Shown: positions 21,064-33,192 of the stretch, in pieces
Numbering within the stretch: position 1 is the first letter of the stretch
How the letters are laid out: every line of letters begins with the position of its first letter
NCBI RefSeq assembly: GCF_048569485.1
Contig: NC_134364.1
Coordinates: forward strand, 129,805,089-129,869,088
Source: Anomaloglossus baeobatrachus
Lineage: Eukaryota > Chordata > Amphibia > Anura > Aromobatidae
Reading direction: 5' to 3'
Length of the DNA stretch: 64,000 nt
Program-made: the position numbers and the translations under genes
Notes under the pieces: model-generated
Databases searched by the model: none
Seen by the model: the letters and a program-made list of their open reading frames with translations, nothing else
Told to the model about the DNA's origin: nothing

Positions 21064-21605
21064 GCTGACTGTCTGAATCTGCAGTGTGTTGGAGAAGGCC
21101 GGCTGAGGCTCTACAACATCCTTAGGAGCTTACAGGGGACCCTTCTTGTTTTTTCTTTTTTTTTCTCCTTCCCTTTGGGATTGAGGTAGTATGCAGGGGG
21201 AATGCCAAGGGTTTGATGTGAGCTTCGCAGGACATGGGGACTGCCTAATTTGGCGCGGTGGTGGTATTTACAATTTGAGATTCCAGTTTAATTACTGTTC
21301 GCCATTTTACTGTTATATTGGTTGAGTGGAATATGATTATACATAGAAAGGGGGGGAGTGGAGAATTGTTGGAAAAGGGACGAGTTTTAAAATGTGTCTA
21401 AGAGGGGAAGGCGAGGGAGGTAGGGGGGAATTTAGTAGGGATTATGGACCAGGTTTGGAAAACCCGATGCTTCACGGGAGTACTCGAAAACAGGAGGTGG
21501 TGGGGAGTAGGAGGGGAGGGGAGCAGGGGGGGAGGGGGGAAAGGGGTAGGGTAGAGGCAGCATGGGGAGATACTACAAGGTTTGATGGTTTTACTGGGTG
21601 GGATA

Positions 21606-24600
21606 ATGGGGGATAGAATTAAGGTGTTGAGTTGGAATATCAGAGGGTTATCAGATAGGTCTAGGAGAGCGGCAATAATTAAATATGTTCAAGACCAGAA
21701 CCCGTCAGTAATATGTCTACTAGAAACGCATCTAACAAAGGAGACAACACATGTTTTAAATAGGAGATGGGTGCAGAAGGCCTATCACTCCACCTTTTCC
21801 AACTATGCAAGGGGTGTATCACTGCTGATCCATAACTCTGTGCAATATGAAGAGATAGAAGTGTATGTGGATAAAGAAGGACAGTGTGTGGCCGTCAAGT
21901 GTAAAATATTTGGCAGACTCATGTGTATAGCTGCAATATATATACCACCTCCATATAAGTGCACCAAACTAAGGGAGATAAGGGAGTTCTCTGAGAAGGG
22001 GGGAGTAATCCCTTTATTACTGGTGGGGGACTTCAATAATGTGATAGATCTGTGCTGGGATAGGAGTAGTAGACCTCCAGGTATCCAGGATAGATGTATG
22101 ACTTCGTTTGGCACTCTTATTGGGGAACTTGGAATGGTGGATGCCTGGCGAGTGAGGAATGGGAGGGTATCCTGCTTCTCTTGTTATTCGGCTTCACATA
22201 ACACTCTGTCCCGCATTGACATGGCTCTAGCTAGTGATCTGATGGATGCAATGATAAGCGACGTGCAATATCTGACAAGAGTGATTTCGGATCATAGCCC
22301 AATTCTAGTGTCCATACGACGGGGGACCCTGACAGGGGGAAGGAGGGGAGAGTGGAAGCTTCATCCAGCATGGATCCGTCATATTAATATGGGGAATATA
22401 GAACGGGATCTTGGGGATTTCTTTATCCACAACGAGGGTAGCACTGGTCCCATGATGGTATGGGATGCGATGAAGGCATACCTCAGGGGGCTCCTGTTCA
22501 GGGATATCTGTAAACGTAAAACACAGACGAGGCAGGATGAGAAAGATAGCCTGGAGGCCTTGGATAAGGCAGAGCTGGAAGCAATCCGGAGTACTACTAC
22601 GGACGCGAAGCAAAATCTTAGGCAGGCGCATGAACAGGTTAATAAGATGCTTTTGGAGAAGGCGGTAAGGAAGCAGGCATTCCAAAAATTGCTTTTTTAT
22701 GAGGAGGGGGAAAAAGTTGGTCATCTATTATCGGTCATAGCTGCAGCTCAAACGAGTAGTTCATTTGTGCATGGTATGGACACGGTGGAGGGGACACAGG
22801 TCACTGAGGTTGAGGAGATCCTTGGGGTCTTTAAAGATTTCTATCGCACGCTATATTCTTCTAGCGGAGAGATGAGGGTGGAAGAGGTGGACTCATTCCT
22901 TGAGCGAGGTGAGCTTCCGGTGTTGTCTGTGGCGGATAGAGATAAACTGGAGTCACCTATTACTATTGATGAACTGGAGGGCGCTCTGCATGGCATGAGC
23001 AATGACAAGGCACCGGGAGCAGACGGGCTACCAGTTGAAATTTATAAACAGTTAGAAGAAATCCTATTACCCAAACTATTGAAAGTCTTTGAGGTGGCGG
23101 AGGGGGAAGGTGTATTGCCTGAATCTATGAGAGAAGCAATAATAGTAGTAATTCCTAAGGAGGATAAAAATCCGAGGCTTCCAGACTCATATAGACCCAT
23201 CTCGTTATTAACAGCGGACGTGAAGCTTCTGGCTAAGGTGTTGTCAAACCGGCTGACTGGAGTTATATCTAACCTAATCCATATGGACCAATCAGGGTTC
23301 ATGGCCAATAGGTCGACAGCTGCTAATATCAGGAGATTGTACCTTAATCTACAGTTGCCGCCTGACAACCCTGGCCGGAGGGTGATCGCTTCGCTAGATG
23401 CCCAGAAAGCGTTCGATAGTGTTGAGTGGGGGTATCTGTGGAAAGTGTTGCAGCATATGGGTTTTGGCCCACGGTTTGTAAAGTGGGTGCAGCTGTTGTA
23501 TAATAGGCCTACTGCTAAAGTTAGAGTTAACGGTATGACCTCCTCAGCGTTTGAGTTGCACCGGGGAACGAGACAGGGCTGCCCACTATCGCCGCTCCTA
23601 TTTGCTATTGCAATAGAGCCTCTGGCGGCGGCCATTAGGAAAACAAAGGGGATCCATGGATTTAAGTATGGGCATTTAGAGGAGAAAATAGCTCTTTATG
23701 CTGACGATTGATTACTTTTCTTGGGGGATCCATCAGCCTCATTGGATCATGCCATGCAGATAATAGAGAAATTTGGAGAAGTTTCGGGACTGACCATTAA
23801 TTGGTCTAAATCGAGCCTCTTTAAAGTGGATGGGGAAGTAGCCTGGACAAATGAGGATACTGGGGCTAACAAATTGAAGAATGTGGACGAATTTAAATAT
23901 CTAGGTATCCAGATATCTCTGCCAGTAGAAAAATACATACAGGTGAACTTATGGCCGCTCCTTAAAAAATTGAGAGCCAAGGTGGATGCCTGGAACAAGC
24001 TACATTTGTCAGTTGTTGGAAGGGTTAATTTGCTAAAGATGGTAGTAATGCCTAAACTCCTATACATACTGCACAATGCCCCTGTTTGTATTTCAAGGAA
24101 AAGATTTAAAGGGATAAACTCGCTGTTTAGGGACCTGGTGTGGGGTAAAAAGCAGCCTAGGGTGCGATTAGAGACTTTACAAAGGCCGAAGGATGAGGGG
24201 GGTCTAGCAATCCCAAATCCGGAATTGTATTATATAGCGGTGCAATGTCAACACCTCAGGGGTTGGTCTGATCGAGAGAAAGATGGGGGCATTAAAGAAG
24301 TACTGGAATACATAGTGGGTAGAAGTCCATTGGTAAAGGGACTAGAGGATGGTGCGGTGGGGCTCCTGGGTAGAACATCTCCTACAATGGCACTTATAAA
24401 TAAGACCTGGGATAGGCTGAAAAGGGTGAGAGGGGTGACCCGGTTAACTAAGTTTACACCTATCTGGGATAACAGTAATCTCCCGGAGATTCAGAAAATG
24501 GGGAATATTGAGGAGTGGAGATGCAGGGGTGTGATATACGTGCATCAGATATTGGACGGAGGAATTGTGAAATCGTTCACGCAGTTACAGAGTGAGTTTC

Positions 24601-25702
24601 AGTTACCGGCGTCCGGCTGGCTCCACTACAGTCAATTAAAACATGCGATTGCAGCCCAAGCGGCTAAACAAAGTGTGGCCATACAGACTGACCTGGTACT
24701 GGAGTATGTGTGTAAGGGCGGAGGAAGCACTAAAGGGATCATTTCTGGCACGTATAAAGATATACTACATACCTTTCTTTTACGTGAAATAAAGGTATTT
24801 CAGCTCACCTGCCGACTCCACTGCTGTGATCTCCTGGGTGCACGGATCCGCTGGAAGGTCCAGGCCAGCCAAGGTAATGGGAAAATAGAACGAAGGAAGG
24901 AGGGATCCAGCACAAATCCTCGTGGTTAAAAGTAAAAAAACATCCTTTATTTCAAAAATTTAAAAGATCATCAGTGGGCGCCCACTGTAAATATGTTCCC
25001 TACTTCGGGTCTCTGATGATCTTTTAAATTTTTGAAATAAAGGATGTTTTTTTACTTTTAACCACGAGGATTTGTGCTGGATCCCTCCTTCCTTCGTTCT
25101 ATTTTCCCAATACCTTTCTTTTAGACTACCCAATTAAAACTAAATCTAAATGGGAGGAGGAAGTTGGGCCGATAACGGAGGAGGTGTGGGAGAGTATCCT
25201 GGAGTATGTCCCTAAACTTTCCATGAGCGAACCGGCCAGACTGTCTCACCTATACGTGATTCACCGGGTATATAGGTCTCCCTTACTGATGTTTAAAATG
25301 GGGTTGAAAAGGAATTCGGAGTGTCCAAGGTGTCAGGGACCTGACGCAGGTATTTTTCATATGATGTGGTCTTGTCCGAGACTGGTCTCCTTTTGGACTA
25401 AGGTTATCCACAAGATAGGAAGAACATATGGGTGTGTCCTCCCCAGGGAACCAGTGATATGCCTATTGGGATATGTTGAGGAGCTTGGGGTGGAAAATAC
25501 TATGAAAATTGTCATTGCTAGGCTGCTGTATGCGGCAAGAAAGCTAATCGCCAGGTCCTGGATTAAAAAAGACCCCCCGACCAGGGGAGAGTACATTAAA
25601 AGGGTGAAATGTATTCTTCAGCTGGAACGGGGAGTGTATGAAAGAAGGGGGAATGTTAAAATGTTTGAGAAGCTATGGTCTCCTTGGCTGCAATGCGAAT
25701 AA
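21606..25702 (+). pseudogene. LINE ORF2 (endonuclease-reverse transcriptase), one stop and one insertion
   Basis: Start at the ATG of MGDRIKVLSWNIRGLSD, which opens an APE-type endonuclease (LETHL near residue 40, LLVGDFNNVI, SDHSPILVSI near residue 235). The RT domain follows: DKAPGADGLPVEIYK, IPKEDKNPRLPDSYRPISLL, SLDAQKAFDSVEW, GTRQGCPLSPLLFAIAIEPL and YADD. A TGA codon stands directly after YADD (23709-23711); the same frame then continues to the C-terminus, so a single substitution broke it. At 24783-25109 a hairpin element interrupts the C-terminal part, which resumes to a stop at 25700-25702 and includes the Cys/His-like CPRCQGPDAGIFHMMWSCP. Otherwise open, so the LINE is fairly young. 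Confidence 0.88.
24783..25109. mobile_element. Hairpin insertion in LINE ORF2 with 14-bp target duplication
   Basis: Flanked by ATACCTTTCTTTTA (24769-24782 and 25110-25123). A 95-bp single-copy left part (24783-24877) is followed by an inverted repeat with arms of about 96 bp (24878-24973 and 25014-25109, outer end TGGGAAAATAGAACGAAGG) and a loop of about 40 bp. The right arm contains AATAAAGG. The plan (single-copy tail, inverted repeat, medium-length duplication) is the same as at 17727-19202. No coding capacity. Confidence 0.8.
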
Positions 25703-26036
25703 GACAAGTGATGGACCAATAAACTGGTCTGGGACCGGGATAGCCGTCTGAGACCTCTGATGTGTGTGTTTTGTTTTATTTGTGTTACTAGTTGTTCCTC
25801 CTGCACAACGGGATGGTTCTATACTACAGTTGAAGGGTATCCTAAGTGTGTACTAAATGGGATGTAGTATCGGGGAGAAGTGTTGCTGCCAGGGTGGGGG
25901 AGGGGGCGGGAGGGAGAGTTAAAGGGGTAATAGATGTGATAAATTTAATTTGGATGCCGATTTGTTATTCTGTTGTATGTATTCTGTTTTAATAAAAAAG
26001 TATCTGATTTAAAAAAAAAAATGATATTTGATGGTG

Positions 26037-27211
26037 AAATCATAATTTGCTAGTCGAGCCACCCACCGCTGTTCCAATGCACCCAATTTTGCTGTATTCA
26101 AGTGGGTCAGGGGGTTGTTATCCGTGAACACGGTAAACTTCGTGTCTGCCAGGTAATGTTTAAACCGATCTGTGACAACCCAGACCAACGCCAGGAACTC
26201 CAACTTGAAGGAAATGTAATTCTCAGGGTTCCTCTCTGTAGCGCGAATCTTCCTGCTTGCGTAGGCAATCACTCTCTCTTTACCGATCTGTACCTGGGAC
26301 AACACAGCTCCAACTCGCACGTTGCTAGCATCTGTGTACAGCACAAAGGGTAGATTATAATCAGGGTATGCCAGAATCTTGTCACCTTTGAGGGCTAACT
26401 TCATCTGCATGAAGGAGTTTTCTTCTTCTTCACCCCATTCAAATGGAGGACCAGATGTTTTCCCCTTTTTGGTTTGACCTACCAGGAGTTCCTATAAGGG
26501 CGCTGCCATCTTCGTGTAGCCTTTGATGAATCTCCTGTACTATCCTACCAGGCCCAGGAACTGACGGACTTCCTTGACAGTAGTTGGTCGTGGCCAGCTC
26601 TTGATGGGTGTTACCTTTTCTGGGTCTGGTGCTACTCCTTCTGCACTGACAATGTGTCCAAGGTATTGGACCCTGGGTTTCAACAGGTGACACTTTGATG
26701 GTTTCAAATTCATTCCATACCTGGATAGTGCCTGAAATACCTCAGCCAGGTGTTCCAGATGATCCTCGTAGGTCTTTGAGTAGACGATCACGTTATCCAG
26801 GTAGAGAAGTACTGTCTCGAAGTTGCGGTGTCCCAGACAACATTCCATCAACCTTTGAAACATTCCAGGTGCGTTGCAGAGTCCAAAGGGCATGCTATTA
26901 AACTCACACAATCTCATCGGGGTGGCAAATGCAGTCTTCTCCAGGTCCTCTTCTGCGATGAAGACTTGCCAATAACCAGTGGTGAGATCTAAGGTGGAAA
27001 AGTAGTTAGCAGCCTTTAATGCAGCCAGGGATTCTTCTATATGGGGTAGTGGATAGGCCTCTTTGTGTGCTTTGTGTGTTATATGGTTGATCTGCCTATA
27101 GTCCACGCACATCCTCATAGTGCCATCCTTCTTTTTCACCAGAACCAATGGAGCTGCCCAGGGGCTACAACTGTCTCTGATAACCCCAGCCTCCTTCGTG
27201 TTCCTCAGCAT
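26037..27211 (-). mobile_element. Reverse transcriptase and RNase H region of Ty3 element B
   Basis: Minus strand. RT blocks: WAAPLVLVKKKDGTMRMCVD, YFSTLDLTTGYWQV, FGLCNAPGMFQRLME, HLLKPRVQYLGHIVS and RPTTVKEVRQFLG. RNase H follows with LPFVLYTDASNVRVGAVLSQ and ENYISFKLEFLALVWVVTDRF. Left of this lies the LINE insertion. Old and broken. Confidence 0.88.
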
Positions 27212-27660
27212 TTCTTTGGCACACTTGTAATGTTTAGGTGGTATAGGTCTGTACCTTTCTTTAATGGGAGGGTGATTCCCCGTGGGTATGTGATGATGTA
27301 CCCCTTTGATTCTCCCAAAGTCTAGTGGGTGTTTACTAAAGACTTGCTTCTATTCTTGCTGTAAACTCCGTGTTTCTGGTGTGTAGGCGTGGAATCAGTT
27401 CCTACATGTAACTCCTGACACCAATCCTCCAACTGTTTTTGGGGTTTGTCAACCTCCGCTGGCTATGATGGGACCAGGGATTCCACTGTCTGGATGGAGT
27501 TATCTGCTACTGTGAACAATTTGGCATTGGTGGCATACCTGGTCAATTTGGTTTCCTCCTCCTCACAATTTAACACTCGCACGGGTACTCTTCCCCGGCG
27601 GACATCAACCACTCCCCTGGCTGTCAGGACCATGGCCCAATTTTCTAAATAGATGGGCTC

Positions 27661-28794
27661 TTAAAGGGGCAGGACCTGGTAGTCCTGCCCCTTTAAGCCT
27701 ATGGCCGCCCGACACCAGATCATCATTTCACTTCTGGGTGGTATGACAATGGGGCCAGGGTCTATTACCCATACATTAACAATTTTTCCGCCAGACAGGG
27801 TTACCTGTTGTCTTTGCAGGAGGGCTCGGATTTCTCTCTGCAGGACCCTCTGCTGCCCGGCACTTGCAGTTTCAGCAATCTGTTGGAGTAAAAACAACAC
27901 TTCTCCTAAAGGCCACTTTACAGGCTACAATATATCTAATGATATGCCGTCGGGGTCATGTCGTTAGTGACGCACATCCGGCATCGTTTCACATATCGTA
28001 GCGTGTAACAGCTACGTGCGACTGTAAACGAGCAATAATACTCACCTTATCGTTGCTCGTTGGCACGTCGCTCATTTTCTAAAAATCAAACGTCCTTCTG
28101 TGCTCCGGTTGTTCATCATTCCCGTGGCAGCACACATTGCTCCGTGTGACACCCCGGCAACGATGCACCGCAGCTTACCTGTGTTCCGCCGGCAATGCTG
28201 AAGGAAGGAGGTGGGCGGGATGTTTACGTCCCTCCACTTCTATTGGCCGGCCGCTGTGTGACGTCGCTGTGACGCCGAACATCCCTCCCCCTTCAGGAAG
28301 AGGATGTTCGCCGCCCACAGCGAGGTCGTTCGTGAGGTAAGTACCTGTGACGGGGGTTACCGACTTTGTGCGACACGGGCAACAAATTGCCCGTGCCGCA
28401 CAAACGATGGGGGCGGGTGCGATCGCTCATGCGATCGCACGAGAAATTGAAGCGTGTAAAGCAGCCTTAAACAGTTTTCAATCACATTGGTACCTAGAAT
28501 CACCTGCGGATTCCTGTCATTCACATCAGTTTCCACCACAATTAAGCCTTGGCCTTTTAACTCTACCCTCCCCACTTTTATGGTGACTTCCTTAAACCCA
28601 ACTTGAGTCACTGGTAGTCCATTTACAACATAAATAGTGAGTCCCGAGTCAGGGCGGGTAAGTTCAGCATCAAACCTTTTGTACAGTACATATGGTATGG
28701 TGGTTACCTGGGAACCGGTATCCAGCAATGCTGAAGTGGGGATCCCGTCCAGGGTGATGGACAGAACGGTTGTCCTTCTACATACCGGTCTCAC
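27661..28794 (-). mobile_element. Protease region of Ty3 element B, split by a MITE
   Basis: Minus strand, 28794-28468 encodes an aspartic protease: GIPTSALLDTGSQVTTIPY (active-site DTGS), then PQVILGTNVIENCL. Similarity continues at 27906-27661 (REIRALLQRQQVTLSGGKIV, VIPPRSEMMIWCRA), the linker toward RT. The MITE at 27910-28467 lies between the two pieces. Confidence 0.85.
27910..28467. mobile_element. PIF/Harbinger-like MITE with TAA target duplication
   Basis: 558 bp with inverted ends AGGCCACTTTACA and TGTAAAGCAGCCT, flanked by TAA at 27907-27909 and 28468-28470. Internal sequence corresponds, in reverse, to that of the MITE at 6857-7428. No coding capacity. Confidence 0.8.
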
Positions 28795-29197
28795 CAGTCA
28801 GCTGGGCCTTGTCTCCTTAATCCTTGGGGTTGGCCCTTGGCCCCAGGGTTTGCCGGTTTAAAGGACACCTACGTGCAAAATGGCCGGCCTTGTTGCAACG
28901 ACGGCAGATGGGTTGTCCAGATGAATCGTAGCGGTCGCTGCTCCTTCTTCTGGACGATGGGTTTCTCCTAAATCACATCCAGGGGACATCCTCAGGGCAA
29001 TCAGCTAACTTGATCTTTTCCTATGGCTTGGATTCCGGCTGCATCTGCATCACTTTCAGGATCCTAGCAACGTCTTTGCTCAGCTGCTGTACCTGGGAAC
29101 ACAAGTCAATTGGAACACCTGGGAGGGCAGCCTGCTGATTAGCTGCTGCCACCGTTGAGGAAGGGATTTCCTTCCGCACAGGCGAGATACTGGTCTT

Positions 29198-31000
29198 TCA
29201 GGACTGGGAAACAGAGTCTGTGGTTGCAGGGGTTTGCAGGGCTTTTATACCTCGGTCTTTTAAAACATCAAAGTTCAAGTTTGGGTGTTCTAGGGCCCAT
29301 AGGCACAGTTGTTTGAGGTCCTCTACGGATTGTAATCCCTGCAGGAATTGTTCAACCATCATTTTGTTTCTTGCCTTGTTATCAATGGGATCTATGTGTT
29401 TCAGAACCCGTAGTGCAGCTTGCAATCTTAGCGCATAGTATTTCATGTTATCCTGGGGCCGCTACTTGCAATTATAAAAGTCCATCCGCAGCTCTGCTTC
29501 TGTGTGGGTTTCAAAAGCAGTCTTTAATTTTTCAAAGATGGTGGGCACAGATTCCCGATCTATATCAGACCAGGTTTCCACCTCCAGTTCTGCAGCACCA
29601 GTCAACTGTCCCAGCACAACAGAGGCTCGCTGCTTACCGGTCACTGCATACATGTCCAACACGGTGCATATTTTCTTTTTAAACCCGGGTAAGGCGTCCG
29701 GTTTGTCATCATATTGGGGCAGCCACGCCGCTCCGGGGACATACGATAGGGTAATCAGCATGATCTGTGCCACCCCCGTGCCAGCAGCCGGGTTGCTCAG
29801 ATCCGGATCCGCAGTGTGGCTCAAGGGATTTTCTGGACCCGGGGTCACGCAGACACTTCGAAGAAAAGGGGACGTATTTGTATGGGATTTACCGTAATTA
29901 CTCTGTGACGCCACCCACGGTCAATGAATCACACATGTCCAATCGATAAACCAAGGTGTCGGTGGCCTGCCGCCGCGGCCAGGTGTATTCTGGTCCCTCA
30001 CCCGGGGTGATGGTCTGTGTTACTTTCCTCTGCACTGTTTTGGTGTTTGTGGACTTCCCGGTATGGAACACGGGAGTCCGCTCCCGGTACTTTTGTTGGG
30101 AGCCGTGCCTGCTGACGCTGGCCTTTGGGATCTACCGGGCCCTGGCAGATGCCCTATCCCCCGTGGTGGGCTGTTGTCTGCTTTTGGGACTTTGGTTGGG
30201 ACAGGACCTATAATCCTGCCCTCAATTGGTTAATTAGCAAGGCCATTGGTTCCGGTCCTGGCTTCAGGGTCCAAGTACCCCCTCTGTGCACGGTTTCCAA
30301 ATCGGTTCTCCGGTGTCGGTACCGACGGGCTCCTACCCTGTCCCGTCCACCTCGGATCTCCGGCTGACGTCTTCCCATCTCCTGACAGACATGGACCACC
30401 GTCTGCCACCTAGCCAGTACGCCGAGGCTCCTACCCCGACGCCTTTCCTTTCTGACTTCCACTTCACTTTCTGAGCTCTCACTTTGAGCTCCCACTACAA
30501 CTCCAACTTGCTCCACAACTTAACTCTACTCATCTCATCTCAGCTCTAAACTCTAAACTGAACTCTTTTCCAGCCCTAAGTTCTCCAGACCCCTAGGTAG
30601 GCGTTCTCCATTCGCCTGGTCCCACCCACTGGTGTGTCTTGCTTACCCTAAGGGGGGGGTGACTAGGGTTTTGTTGGCTTGGTGTAACCCTGTGAGGGAA
30701 GATGTTATGCAGGGGCCTATTCTGTGTGACCACGTGGCGGCGCCAGGGCGTCACAGATTGGTACACCGCTCCGGCTCTGGGTGCTGGCTCTTGATCTACC
30801 GAAGCAGGCCCCGCTGCGTTCCCGCTATCAGGTGCCTGCATTTTCCGTTCCCCCTTGGTGTTTCTCACCAGTCTCTCGCGGGACTCGAGCACATCTGGGA
30901 ATTTCCGGGTCAGGTTACTGCCTTCTTCCACCCGCGCTTACAGGAGTCGTGGGCGGGGTTTCTTTTTACGCCTTTTGCTCTGTTGTGGTGCAGTTATTTT
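29198..31000 (-). mobile_element. gag region of Ty3 element B, split by a solo LTR
   Basis: Minus strand. Upstream piece (about 31000-30756) includes MQAPDSGNAAGPASVDQEPA; downstream piece includes SYVPGAAWLPQYDDKPDALP, GFKKKICTVLDMYAVTGKQR and VPTIFEKLKTAFETHTEAEL, then RLQAALRVLKHIDP. The pattern of a capsid-like helical domain followed by a CCHC-type region near 28860-28940 fits Ty3 gag. Broken. Confidence 0.7.
29815..30755 (-). repeat. Solo LTR of an element-A-like family inside gag of element B
   Basis: About 941 bp lacking any internal region. It shares landmarks with the LTR of element A: GGCTCAAGGG then GGACCCGGGG near one end, GTGACGCCACCC in the middle and GGGCGTCACA at the other end. 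Gag similarity of element B is present on both sides. Left by recombination between two LTRs of a full insertion; boundaries are approximate. Confidence 0.7.
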
Positions 31001-31114
31001 TCACAGCAAAATGGCGGAGGTTTTTCAAACAATAAAGTTCAGTCCATATAACACAGTTTTTTAAGGCACACATCACCCGGCTTGACCAGGTCCAGTTCAA
31101 TCCTGTTCGTGAGT

Positions 31115-32223
31115 TGTAGCACCCAGGGATATGGGGTACTAGGTTCCGGGCAGTGTCTCTCTTGGGAATGTCACGGTGGTGGCCGTTACCCGGTTCTGTG
31201 GCCTGGGCCCTTTTTGTAATGAGGATATTTACAGGGGATTGTTGAATAAAGTTTATACGTGATGCCACTTTCGGTGTTGCGGCTAAGTGTAGGGAGCCGC
31301 CGCTGCAGAATGTCTCTACTGGGGCTGATGGTATTGGCAGCTAGAATGGTAGTCCCTCCGCAAGTAGAGTTTTGCACCAGCGGGTGTATGGTGCAGTGGG
31401 CGTCGGAAGAAGGTAGTCCACACAGGTATTCAGTGCAACTGGTTTACTCACTTTCTTGAGATGTTAACTGGTGGCCCGAGGCTGGCTGGTTTCGCCTCCA
31501 GGTTCCCTTTCGTTCCAGTGCCAGTTTGGTTCTCTGGTACCTTCTTCCCCTGCACCTGTCTCTGGTAAGTGGGACCCCGTGGTATAGAACACTGGGAGTC
31601 ACCGTTCTGTGGTTTGTCCACTTCTGTCCGCCTGACGGTAGCATGAACCCTGTGGGATTGGAGTCTCTGGTCCTGTCCCCGGTTCTCCCTCTGCTACTAA
31701 GTCTTCGGATTCTTTAGGGTCAGCAAGGTCCTTGATGGTCCCCTTTGCTGTGCAGGTGTTAACAGGTCGGCTTGAAGCTCTTTCCTGCCCTAGGGTCCTG
31801 TACCCCGTCGGTGTGTAGTTCCGGGAGTACTCCACCGTACTCTACCGGCAACCACTTCTCCTGGGTACCAGGTCACCGTTAACCTGAGTCAGGGTGCCAC
31901 TTCACTTCCACCTTTACACTCCTGCTGTCTGACACTTTCAACAGTCTCCGCAGTTCTCACTACTGACTTCCCGACTACTCTCCACAGTCTGCCCCTCCCA
32001 CCTGGTCAACTAGTTGACTGGAGTGGCTCCACCTATAGGCGGCCATCCATTTGCCCCACCCTGGTTAAGTACCATTGTATGGGGGAATGTTGGGGAAAAA
32101 CTGGGATTACCTGGGTTTCTGTTGGTACCGGCACTGAGGTTCTGGATCCCCAAGGGGGTAGGCCCTGCATCCTGGTGGGGATGCAGAACTTTATAGCACC
32201 CTGATGGTTTCAGGGGCGCTACA
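31115..32223 (-). repeat. 5' LTR of Ty3 element B
   Basis: 1109 bp. In + reading it runs from TGTAGCACCCAGGGATATGG to CAGGGGCGCTACA. The leader next to it (31101-31114) holds ATCCTGTTCGTGA, shared with element A. Confidence 0.9.
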
Positions 32224-32475
32224 GGAAGGTGTCTTAAATACCTGATGCCTCTCAACCGAGCTGAGAGAGGCACTTCCGGGTCAGGGCGAACTGGCCCTTT
32301 AAAAAAAGGAGTGTGTCCGCATGCACCCTACGGGTATTCCCAGGAGGCCTGTGCGCACTCTCTGCGACACAGCGGCATGGTTAGGGGAAGGGGCAGCCAT
32401 CGCTGGGCAACTGGGAAGGTGAGAGAGACGGTTTCGCCGCTGGGGGAGGAGGGAAGTACAGTGCAGGAATGATAG
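32224..32475. other. Unassigned stretch
   Basis: About 250 bp between the LTR of element B and the 30-bp satellite. No gene or repeat recognised. Confidence 0.5.
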
Positions 32476-32780
32476 TGTGCGTCTTATATTCTTTAAGATC
32501 TAGAGATATGAGGCATAATTCTGTAAGATTTAGTGGTATAAGGCCTAATTTTGTAAGATGTAGTGGTATAAAGCCTAATTCTATAAGATCTAGTGGTATT
32601 ACACCTAATTCTGTAAGATTTATTGGTATCAGGCCTAATTTTGTCAGATCTTGTGGTATAAGCCCTAATTTTCTAAAATCTAGAGGTCTTAAGCCTAATT
32701 CTGTAAGATTTAGCAGAATTTGGCCTAATTCTGTAGGATTTAATGGTATAACGCCTAATTCTGTAACATGTTTTAGTATA

Positions 32781-33006
32781 ATGCCTGCTTTACACGCTTC
32801 AATAAATCTTTCAATCCGTCGTCGGGGTCAAGTTGTAAGTGACGCACATCCGGCATCGTTCGTGACGTATTTGCGTGTGACACCTACGTGCAATCAAGAT
32901 TGAACGAAAATACGGTGATCGCATACACGTCGTTTATTCCTCATACATTGGACGTTTTGTTGCACGAACCTAGTCAATTGAAACGTGTGACATCCCTCAT
33001 ACGATT
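32781..33006. mobile_element. Harbinger-like element, left piece
   Basis: Starts with GCCTGCTTTACACG and contains GTAAGTGACGCACATCCGGC, a block shared with the MITEs at 6857 and 27910. Its partner end is at 35552. It entered the 30-bp satellite and was later entered by palindromic DNA. Confidence 0.65.
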
Positions 33007-33192
33007 TTGGTGTCTGAGGCTATGTGCGCAGGTGTGCGCTCTGCACCGCAGCTTAAAAAAGGTCCGCTTCAGAGCGCAGCTGAAAAGCTGCATTCTGAAG
33101 CGCCTCACAATGTCTATCATTCACTAATCTCTGTCAGTCCGTCACTATCTCTGTCCCTCTCTCTCTGTCCATGTCAGTCTATCCCTCTTATC

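Larger units (their letters stand above)
19875..26020 (+). mobile_element. Full-length L1/Tx1-type LINE
   Basis: A + strand non-LTR retrotransposon with 5' UTR, two ORFs, 3' UTR, AATAAA (25990) and a poly(A) tail ending at 26020. It is flanked by a perfect 16-bp duplication ATGATATTTGATGGTG (19859-19874 and 26021-26036), the mark of target-primed insertion, and sits in the RNase H region of Ty3 element B. Length without the later hairpin insertion (24783-25109 plus its duplication) is about 5.8 kb. A G-rich tract (GGGGAGGGGAGCAGGGGGGAGG type) lies between the ORFs. Confidence 0.92.
14902..32223 (-). mobile_element. Ty3-type LTR element B, decayed, with nested insertions
   Basis: Paired LTRs of equal length, 1109 bp (14902-16010, the 3' LTR, and 31115-32223, the 5' LTR, in minus orientation), bound a minus-strand gag-protease-RT-RNase H-integrase order, which defines Ty3. 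Recognisable parts in minus order: gag near 31000-29200, protease 28794-27661, RT 27211-26540, RNase H 26410-26037 and on to 19858, integrase zinc-binding and core domains 19858-19218 and 17711-17098. The LTRs differ at roughly one site in ten, so the insertion is old. Four later elements split it (17727-19202, 19875-26020, 27910-28467, 29815-30755), and the coding parts carry numerous further breaks. No target duplication is evident. A fossil. Confidence 0.9.

Noticed and set aside
24960-25040. Possible hammerhead (CTGATGA followed by GAAA) in the hairpin insertion
   Set aside because: The 14 nt between CTGATGA and GAAA do not form a stem II and no stem I pairing is evident.
14902-32223. Target-site duplication for Ty3 element B
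   Set aside because: The bases beside the two LTRs do not match; probably lost to age, so none is claimed.
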